Origin: UBA8437 sp003445035
GTDB taxonomy: Bacteria > Planctomycetota > Planctomycetia > Planctomycetales > Planctomycetaceae
DNA length: 10,312 bases
Reading direction: 5' to 3'
Assembly (NCBI GenBank): GCA_937901285.1
Contig: CALCHI010000134.1
Location: forward strand, 1-10,312
The notes under the pieces are model-generated. The model ran no database searches. It was given only the letters and a program-made list of their open reading frames with translations, and was not told the DNA's origin. Shown in pieces: positions 1 through 5,658 of the stretch. The position numbers were made by a program, and so were the translations under genes. How positions within the stretch are numbered: the first letter of the stretch is position 1; the number at the start of each line of letters is the position of its first letter.

Positions 1-1864
1 GCATCAGGTCGTCTTCCATCGAGAGGAAGAAACGGCTTGAGCCGGGGTCGCCCTGGCGGCCGGCGCGGCCGCGGAGTTGCAGGTCGATCCGTCGCGAGTC
101 GTGGCGTTCGGTGCCAATGACATAGAGTCCACCGTCGCCGGCGATTTCACGTCCCTCCTCGGCCATGCCCCCCTGCTGGGCGATCGAAGCGGTCAGGGTG
201 TCCCATTCGGACTTGGGAACATCGAGCCGCGTCTCGTAGACCTTGGAGAGTTCCTGCCAGGTCTGATGTTCTGGGTTCCCGCCGAGAATGATGTCGGTGC
301 CACGACCGGCCATGTTGGTTGAAATGGTCACCGCGTTCTTCCGGCCGGCCTGGGCCACGATCTCCGCCTCACGCTCGTGGTTTTTTGCGTTGAGGACGTT
401 GTGCACGATTCCGTAGCGGTCCAGTTTCTTGCTGATGACCTCGGATTTTTCGATCGATGCCGTGCCGATCAGCAGCGGTCGGTCCGACTCCGACTGGACC
501 TGCCGCACCTCCTCGACCACCGCGTCCCATTTCTCGCCTTCGGTCCGGTAGATCACGTCGGGGAAGTTGACCCGGTTGAGTGGCCGGTTGGTCGGGACGG
601 CCAAAACGTCGAGGCTGTAGATCTTGAGGAACTCGCCGGCCTCGGTCATGGCCGTTCCGGTCATGCCGGCGAGTTTGTCGTAGAGCTTGAAGTAGTTCTG
701 GAGAGTGATTGTGGCCAGCGTCTGGCTCTCCTCCTTGATCGTCACACCTTCCTTCGCCTCGACCGCCTGGTGCAGCCCGTCACTCCACTGGCGACCGGGC
801 ATCTTGCGGCCGGTGAACTCGTCGACGATGACGACGTCACCGCCTTCGATCACGTAGTTGACGTTCAGCTTGTAGAGGTAGTGTGCCTTCAGAGAGTTGT
901 CGAGCAGGTGAGGCCACTCGGTGTTGCCCGACGTGTAGAAGCTCTCGACTCCCACCAGTTGCTCGGCGGCCCTTATACCATCCTCGGTCATGTGGCAGCT
1001 GTGTTCTTTCTCCTTGACCTCGAAGTGTTCGACGCGAGTCAGCTGTCGGGCGATTTTGTCGGCGCGGGCGTACTTGGAGACGTCGTCCTGGGCGGGACCG
1101 GAGATGATCAGCGGCGTGCGGGCCTCGTCGATCAGGATGTTGTCGATCTCGTCAACGATTGCGAAATCCAGCGGCCCCTGCACCTGCAGATTGCGGGTGG
1201 GCTTCATGTTGTCACGGAGGTAATCGAAGCCGAACTCGTTGTTGGTGCCGTAAGTGATGTCGCAGGCGTAGGCCGGTTGCCTTTCGGCGGGGCTCATCGT
1301 CGACTGGATCGCTCCGACGGTGAAGCCCAGTCCCATGTAGACAGGTGCCATCCACTCCATGTCGCGGCGGGCGAGGTAATCGTTGACGGTGATCACGTGC
1401 ACCTTGCCGGCGATGGCGTTGAGCGCCGCCGGCAGCGTGGCGACCAGTGTCTTGCCCTCGCCGGTGACCATTTCGGCGATCATCCCGTGGTGCAGGATCT
1501 GGCCACCGATCATCTGGACGTCGTAGTGCCGCATCTCCAGGTGGCGGCGACCCACCTCGCGGACCGCGGCAAACACCTCGGGCGTCAAGGCCTCCAGCGA
1601 CTCGCCGGAGGCGTGACGGGCCCGCATCAGCGACGCGGTTTCGGCGAGTCGTTCGTCGGACCAGGACTCGATTTCGGATTCGTGGGAGTTGATCCGGTCG
1701 AGCACCGATCCGGCTATCACTTCGGTCTGTCCGTCGGGCTGGCGCACGAATCCCATCTGGCGGATTCGCCGGTCGTTGGCCGATCCGAATAACCGTCGGA
1801 GCAGTTGTTCGAACCAGGCGACGACACTGCCAAAAATGTCGCCCAGTCGTTCGAGGAATTCCAT
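1..1864 (-). CDS. secA: Protein translocase subunit SecA (N-terminal 621 residues; 3' end outside window)
   Basis: SecA is the ATPase motor that drives unfolded preproteins through SecYEG. The minus-strand frame from the ATG at 1864 stays open to the window edge. Seen: Walker A GEGKT at residues 135-139 (preceded by MVT rather than the usual MRT), NDYLARRD at about 161-168, Walker B VDEID at 237-241 followed by LIDEARTPLIISG, MAGRGTDIILGG from 518, and the QLRGRAGRQGDPGSSR motif at 596-611. These cover both nucleotide-binding folds and the preprotein cross-linking region. The Walker A lysine is K138, about 30 residues later than in E. coli SecA (K108). The difference comes from an amphipathic N-terminal extension of about 20 residues and an insert near residues 38-53. 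The missing part should be the helical wing/scaffold domain and C-terminal tail. The ATG is preceded by only a weak GGAA. An in-frame GTG 21 codons upstream is possible but has no ribosome site. Identity is very secure. Confidence 0.98.
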   Translation of the reverse strand, partial: MEFLERLGDIFGSVVAWFEQLLRRLFGSANDRRIRQMGFVRQPDGQTEVIAGSVLDRINSHESEIESWSDERLAETASLMRARHASGESLEALTPEVFAAVREVGRRHLEMRHYDVQMIGGQILHHGMIAEMVTGEGKTLVATLPAALNAIAGKVHVITVNDYLARRDMEWMAPVYMGLGFTVGAIQSTMSPAERQPAYACDITYGTNNEFGFDYLRDNMKPTRNLQVQGPLDFAIVDEIDNILIDEARTPLIISGPAQDDVSKYARADKIARQLTRVEHFEVKEKEHSCHMTEDGIRAAEQLVGVESFYTSGNTEWPHLLDNSLKAHYLYKLNVNYVIEGGDVVIVDEFTGRKMPGRQWSDGLHQAVEAKEGVTIKEESQTLATITLQNYFKLYDKLAGMTGTAMTEAGEFLKIYSLDVLAVPTNRPLNRVNFPDVIYRTEGEKWDAVVEEVRQVQSESDRPLLIGTASIEKSEVISKKLDRYGIVHNVLNAKNHEREAEIVAQAGRKNAVTISTNMAGRGTDIILGGNPEHQTWQELSKVYETRLDVPKSEWDTLTASIAQQGGMAEEGREIAGDGGLYVIGTERHDSRRIDLQLRGRAGRQGDPGSSRFFLSMEDDLM

Positions 1865-1978
1865 TGCAAGTTCCGATGCCGGGTTCCGGCGGCCGATCGG
1901 GACTCCGACCGGAATGGCAGGGGGCACGCAAAACGTCGGGATCGGCCGGTGGTGGCCGAATAGCCTCCTGTGGCGCTC

Positions 1979-2007
1979 AGTTTATTGGCTGTCCAAAAAC
2001 GGGTCAA
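1979..2007 (-). promoter_or_regulatory. Candidate sigma-70-type promoter for secA
   Basis: Read on the minus strand, TTGACC (2007-2002, 5 of 6 to consensus) is followed after exactly 17 bases by TAAACT (1984-1979, 4 of 6). Transcription would start near 1972 and leave a leader of about 108 bases before the secA ATG at 1864. The leader contains a GGAGG (1968-1964) with no start codon close behind it. This is the best promoter match in the window, but it is inferred from hexamers only. Confidence 0.45.
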
Positions 2008-2012
2008 TCCCG
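1995..2012 (-). terminator. Small terminator-like hairpin after the oxidoreductase operon
   Basis: On the minus strand CGGG (2012-2009), loop ATTGA and CCCG (2003-2000) form a 4-bp GC stem followed directly by TTTTT (1999-1995). It lies 27 bases past the stop of the Gfo/Idh/MocA gene, where an intrinsic terminator would be expected. The stem is short, so termination would be weak. It overlaps the proposed -35 box of secA, so one of the two calls may be accidental. Confidence 0.35.
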
Positions 2013-2038
2013 GGAAATTCGGGCCTCCTCCCCGTTGG

Positions 2039-3166
2039 TCAGCCTTCCAGGGGATGTTTGCGATTGACCAGGGGGATTGGCATCCGACTTCCACCAGCCA
2101 GGTGTGACGCGTAAACCCCCTGTACCATTTCGGTGATCGCCATGGCGTGGCCCAGTCCCGAGAGGGGTTCTTGGTTCCGGCGGATGGCTTCGACCAGGTC
2201 GGCCGCCAACACTGTGTTTCCGTGGTGGATCCACGTCCGGCCGACATTCCGGGGGCGGCCGTTGCCGTCGGTGTGCCATCCGGGGATCGTGATTCTTTGC
2301 CACGCGAGGTGTTTCTGGTCTGGCAGCACCTTCGGAGCCGGATAGACCCATGCGTCGCCCGGTTGCCGAAAGTGGATTGCGGCCCGTTCGCATTCGAGAA
2401 ACACTCCGTAAAGGTTGTCGAAGTTGGACTTACCACGAATGGACAGGTGAGCTGTTGATTCGAAATAACCGCGGACTCCGCCGGGGAAGCCCCACAGGGC
2501 CGAGATCGAATCGCCCGTGATGGGGCCGACCGGTTCGGTGGCGTCGGTGCGATCCTTGACCGTGGCGTCACGGTGACCGACCTGGATATGGCCACTGGCC
2601 CAGCGAGGCAGTCCGGCCATCGTGATCAACAGGTCAAACCAGTGTGTGCCGTGGACCAGCAATTCTTCGCCTCCCCCGCGGTGATCGTCTTTGGGGCGGG
2701 TCGAGGCTCTCAGCAGTCGCCCGTGCTGTCCGGATGCGATCTCCTTGATCGCCTGGCGAATTGGTGGCATCGCTCGCCACTGATGCGCCATCGCCAGTTT
2801 GATACCGGTCCGACGGCAGGCCGTTTTCATGCGGTCTGCCGAGACCAGGTCGGGGGCAAAGGGCTTTTCGCAGTAGATGTGACAGCCGGCCGCGGCCACC
2901 GCCTCGACCATCTCCACTCGACGCGTCAACCATCTCGGCCCGATGCAAACAATGTCGAGCTTCTCGGTGTCGAGCATCTTGCGGAAATCGGTGTAACTGC
3001 GGTTGGCCCCGATTGCGGCGGCTTTTTTCTGACCGGCCTCTTGGTTCTGGTCTGCGACGGCCACGATCTTCGTGTTCGGGACATCCTGGAAGGCCCGGTC
3101 GAGTCCGTGACCGTAGCCGCCCTGTCCGGTGGCTCCGATGACACCGATTCGCAGAGGCCTGGGCAT
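2039..3166 (-). CDS. Gfo/Idh/MocA family NAD(P)-dependent oxidoreductase
   Basis: A 375-residue cytoplasmic oxidoreductase of the glucose-fructose oxidoreductase/inositol dehydrogenase family, which usually oxidises or reduces a sugar or polyol hydroxyl. The N-terminal Rossmann fold opens with IGVIGATGQGGYGHG (residues 7-21), a beta strand and glycine-rich loop. IVAVAD (34-39) is the second strand, ending in an acidic residue. CEKP at 99-102 holds the family's catalytic-site lysine, and GTHWFDLL (173-180) supplies the conserved histidine region of the C-terminal alpha/beta domain. No signal peptide is seen, unlike many Tat-exported planctomycete members. The ATG at 3166 was chosen because the Rossmann strand begins at once; the open frame runs 42 codons further upstream but would overlap the preceding gene. 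No clear ribosome site precedes it, so it may be translated by coupling to the dehydrogenase ending 25 bases upstream. Substrate unknown. Confidence 0.92.
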   Translation of the reverse strand: MPRPLRIGVIGATGQGGYGHGLDRAFQDVPNTKIVAVADQNQEAGQKKAAAIGANRSYTDFRKMLDTEKLDIVCIGPRWLTRRVEMVEAVAAAGCHIYCEKPFAPDLVSADRMKTACRRTGIKLAMAHQWRAMPPIRQAIKEIASGQHGRLLRASTRPKDDHRGGGEELLVHGTHWFDLLITMAGLPRWASGHIQVGHRDATVKDRTDATEPVGPITGDSISALWGFPGGVRGYFESTAHLSIRGKSNFDNLYGVFLECERAAIHFRQPGDAWVYPAPKVLPDQKHLAWQRITIPGWHTDGNGRPRNVGRTWIHHGNTVLAADLVEAIRRNQEPLSGLGHAMAITEMVQGVYASHLAGGSRMPIPLVNRKHPLEG

Positions 3167-3191
3167 GGGGAGATCCGGGAAACGGTGCGAT

Positions 3192-4160
3192 TCAGCTGAC
3201 CACGTTCTGTGCACGACCCTCGAGGAAGGCGATCGCGTTCTCGGTCGCTCCCAGGTTGAGCAGGTCGTTCCCCTCCGGGGTCTGGTCGGCACAGTGCGGC
3301 GTCAACACGACATGTTCACAGCGGGTCAGCGGATGATCGGACTCGAGCGGTTCGGTTTCGAAGACGTCCAGGGCCGCGCCTCCGAGGTGGCCGGAATTCA
3401 GCGAGGCGACCAGGGCCGCGGTGTCGACCACCGCGCCCCGGGCCGTGTTGACCAGCAGGCTGCCGGCGGGCATCAGAGACAATTCTCTTTCGCCGACAAG
3501 GTGGCGGCTGTCGTCGGTCAGCTTCACGTGCAGGCTGACAACGTCGGATTGCGAGAAGACGTTGTCCCGCTCGACATACCGGAATCCCAGTTGTTGGGCC
3601 TTGTCGTCGTCGGGATTGAAGCTCCAGGCGATGACCTCCATTCCGAATGCCCGCGATAGCCGAATCATCTCGGTCCCGATGTTGCCGGTGCCGATCACTC
3701 CGAGCGTTTTGCCGGAGAGTGATGTCGAGAGGATCTGGTGCCAGTCGTTGCGTTTCATCGCCGCAGTGAAATAGGAGGTTTTGCGTGAGATGGCCAGCAT
3801 CAGGGCGAAGGCGTGTTCGGCCACAACCGGGGCTGTGCGGCCGGGGATGTTCGAGACAGTGATGCCCAGTTCGCGGCAGGCGACCAGGTCGATCGAGTCG
3901 GTGCCGATCCCGCAGGTGCTGATGAACTTCAGCTCGGGGAGTTGTTCGAGCACCTCTCCCGGCCAGGTGACGGCTCCCCGCGAGTTGATCATGGCGGTGG
4001 CACCGGCCGCTCGCTCGAGTTTCTCGGCATCATCGGCCGGACGATTGTCGAAGAGCCGGATCTGGAAATGCTCTTCGAGGGTTTCCAGCCGGGGGGATCC
4101 GGCGATCTGGACCGGGTCGTCGCCCGGGATCACCAGCAGCGGACGGTCCGTCGTCGACAT
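3192..4160 (-). CDS. D-isomer-specific 2-hydroxyacid dehydrogenase (phosphoglycerate dehydrogenase-like)
   Basis: A 322-residue NAD(P)-dependent enzyme of the family that interconverts 2-hydroxy acids and 2-keto acids (SerA, glyoxylate/hydroxypyruvate reductases, D-lactate dehydrogenase). Seen: STCGIGTDSID (81-91) and the AEHAFALML helix (114-122) at the domain hinge; the dinucleotide loop GTGNIG at 157-162; and the catalytic triad residues R241 (NTARGAVVD), E270 (DVFETEP) and H289 (LTPHC). The second Rossmann strand reads VIAWSFNPDDD, so the aspartate that normally ends it and selects NAD is replaced by serine, with acidic residues a few positions later. There is no C-terminal ACT domain, so it is shorter than E. 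coli SerA and probably not feedback-regulated by serine. It is first in a two-gene operon with the Gfo/Idh/MocA enzyme. The ATG at 4160 has a GGAG 8 bases upstream; a longer frame exists but lacks family similarity. Confidence 0.93.
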   Translation of the reverse strand: MSTTDRPLLVIPGDDPVQIAGSPRLETLEEHFQIRLFDNRPADDAEKLERAAGATAMINSRGAVTWPGEVLEQLPELKFISTCGIGTDSIDLVACRELGITVSNIPGRTAPVVAEHAFALMLAISRKTSYFTAAMKRNDWHQILSTSLSGKTLGVIGTGNIGTEMIRLSRAFGMEVIAWSFNPDDDKAQQLGFRYVERDNVFSQSDVVSLHVKLTDDSRHLVGERELSLMPAGSLLVNTARGAVVDTAALVASLNSGHLGGAALDVFETEPLESDHPLTRCEHVVLTPHCADQTPEGNDLLNLGATENAIAFLEGRAQNVVS

Positions 4161-4172
4161 CCTCGTGTCTCC
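4161..4172 (-). promoter_or_regulatory. Ribosome binding site deciding the dehydrogenase start
   Basis: On the minus strand GGAG (4172-4169) sits 8 bases before the ATG at 4160. It supports this internal start over the in-frame ATG at 4337, 59 codons upstream, which would cross the divergent promoter region and add residues unlike the family. Confidence 0.7.
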
Positions 4173-4201
4173 GTATTCTGTCTCGTGTTGCCTCGTAGGC
4201 C

Positions 4202-4231
4202 AGCTTACGTCACCGACCGGACAATTCTCAA
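4202..4231 (-). promoter_or_regulatory. Weak candidate promoter for the dehydrogenase-oxidoreductase operon
   Basis: On the minus strand TTGAGA (4231-4226) is followed after 18 bases by TAAGCT (4207-4202). The -35 is good (5 of 6), the -10 poor (3 of 6). The start site would fall near 4195, giving a leader of about 35 bases. It lies in the 154-base divergent gap 4161-4314, which should also hold the promoter of the plus-strand operon. I found no convincing hexamer pair for that one, and no clear operator palindrome. Confidence 0.27.
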
Positions 4232-4301
4232 CCAGGGCCGGTGCCGGGGCGAGCCACACATCGCGGTCGTGCGATCGGCTTGGTAGAGTAACCCCGGTTG
4301 T

Positions 4302-4306
4302 GGAGG
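4302..4306 (+). promoter_or_regulatory. Shine-Dalgarno site for the aminotransferase
   Basis: GGAGG lies 8 bases before the ATG at 4315, a near-ideal ribosome site. It fixes the start against several in-frame starts further upstream that would run back over the divergent dehydrogenase gene. Confidence 0.8.
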
Positions 4307-4314
4307 ACCTGTTG

Positions 4315-5658
4315 ATGGCGATTGGTGAAACCGGCAAGGGTGTCGATGGTTCCTACGAGGCGGTGACGACGGCGTCGCGGGCCGCTTTTGACCGTGCGGC
4401 GGCGGTGATGCCCGGCGGTCCCAAGGGGGCGTACTTCTATTCGCCCTACCCCCTGTTCTTCGAGCGTGGTGACGGCTGTCGGTTGACCGATATCGACGGC
4501 CGCACGTTTCTCGACTGCGCCAACCATCACACCGCGCAGGTGCTGGGTCACAATCACCCGGCCGTGATCGAGGCGATCAATTCACAGGTCTCCCGGGGAG
4601 TCGTACTGGGAGGGCCGACGGGTGTGGAGACCGAGTTGGCTGAGGAATTGTGTGACCGGGTGGCGAGCCTGGAGCGGGTGCGGTTCTGCAACTCGGGGAC
4701 CGAAGCCACTCTGCACGCGATCCGGCTGGCCCGCGGAATCACCGGGCGGTCCCGGATCGCCAAGTTCGAGGGCGGATATCACGGCAGCCACGACGCGGTT
4801 GAGATCAGCGTGGCGCCCCCGCTGGAAAACGCGGGGGATCCTGCGGCTCCGACTCCGGTGGCCGGGGTTCGGGGCATCGCTCCGGGAGCGACCGGCGAGG
4901 TGCTGGTCTTGCCCTACGACGATGTCGATGCGGTTACCCGTCTGGTCGAAACCCACGCTGACGAGTTGGCCTGTATTCTGCTGGATCCCAAGGCGGGGAT
5001 CCTGGAACCGGTCGAAGGGCTGGCGGAAACGGTGTCGGCACTGGCTGGAGAACACGACATCCTCCTGATCGCCGATGAGGTGGTCGCGTTTCGATTGGCC
5101 CGTGGTGGCTGGCAGCAAACACGGGGCATCACGCCTGATCTGACGACTTATGGCAAGCTGGTTGGCGGCGGTTTTCCGATCGGGGCTTTCGGCGGACGAG
5201 CCGAGGTGATGGATCGTCTCGATATGCGAGGAGGCTCGACCGGGTTTCACCAGAGTGGCACCTTCAGTGCCCACCCGGTGGCGATGGCCGCCGGGGTGGC
5301 CACGCTGAGACAGATGACTCCCGAGGCCTTCGGTGCACTCGATTCCCTGGGCCGCCGACTCGATGACGGGCTGTCCGAAATCGCTGGCCGGCACGAACTG
5401 GCCTTGAGCTGGGTGGTGGCCGGATCGCTGTTCAGCCTCTACTTTGCCGACCACGCTCCCCGGAGTTACCGCGACTTGGCCGCGTGCCGGAAAGAGTGGA
5501 ATTCCCTGTTGTTTCATCAATTGGTCGAGAAGGGGTATTACCTGAGCCATTCGTTGGGCATGAACGCCCTGTCGCTGGCCATGGAGCCCGAGGATGTTGA
5601 TGGGCTGGTTGCGGCGATTGACGAGAGCCTGGAGGCGATGGTGGCGGATGCGGGCTGA
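4315..5658 (+). CDS. Class III PLP-dependent aminotransferase (glutamate-1-semialdehyde aminomutase-like)
   Basis: A 447-residue cytoplasmic enzyme of the class III (fold type I) aminotransferases. Seen: NSGTEA at 126-131 (cofactor phosphate binding), Y155 in GGYHG (ring stacking), D254 in IADEVVAF (pyridine nitrogen), K281 in TYGKLVGGGFPIGAFGG (the Schiff-base lysine), and SGTFSAHPVAMAAG from 314 (contact from the partner subunit). The overall pattern is closest to glutamate-1-semialdehyde 2,1-aminomutase (HemL), but the details differ. The N-terminus reads MPGGPKGAYFYSPYPLFF instead of the HemL GGVNSPVR loop, and the usual EPVAGN is DPKAGI at 224-229. It is therefore more likely an aminotransferase or aminomutase on another substrate than a tetrapyrrole enzyme. 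It heads an operon: its last 11 bases overlap the start of the cytochrome-like gene, which argues for shared expression. Family secure, substrate unknown. Confidence 0.92.
   Translation: MAIGETGKGVDGSYEAVTTASRAAFDRAAAVMPGGPKGAYFYSPYPLFFERGDGCRLTDIDGRTFLDCANHHTAQVLGHNHPAVIEAINSQVSRGVVLGGPTGVETELAEELCDRVASLERVRFCNSGTEATLHAIRLARGITGRSRIAKFEGGYHGSHDAVEISVAPPLENAGDPAAPTPVAGVRGIAPGATGEVLVLPYDDVDAVTRLVETHADELACILLDPKAGILEPVEGLAETVSALAGEHDILLIADEVVAFRLARGGWQQTRGITPDLTTYGKLVGGGFPIGAFGGRAEVMDRLDMRGGSTGFHQSGTFSAHPVAMAAGVATLRQMTPEAFGALDSLGRRLDDGLSEIAGRHELALSWVVAGSLFSLYFADHAPRSYRDLAACRKEWNSLLFHQLVEKGYYLSHSLGMNALSLAMEPEDVDGLVAAIDESLEAMVADAG

Noticed and set aside
377..1792. Long open plus-strand frame (471 codons) opposite secA.
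   Set aside because: It is the antisense of secA. Its translation is rich in Val, Asp, His and Leu without family motifs, while the minus strand encodes every SecA motif.
1963..1969. AGGAGG-like site in the secA leader as a ribosome site for a leader peptide.
   Set aside because: No ATG, GTG or TTG follows at a workable distance.
1717..2595. Long minus-strand frame spanning the secA start and the oxidoreductase end.
   Set aside because: It is out of frame with both genes and is Arg/Ser/Pro-rich with no motif, a GC-bias shadow.
4218..4226. CGGACAATT occurs in the divergent promoter gap and again at 9882-9890 before the lipoprotein.
   Set aside because: Nine bases recurring once in 10 kb is not unusual, and only the second copy extends into a palindrome.
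3781..4314. Upstream in-frame extension of the aminotransferase by 178 codons.
   Set aside because: It runs antisense through the dehydrogenase, is Ser/Arg-rich, and GGAGG at 4302-4306 points to the ATG at 4315.
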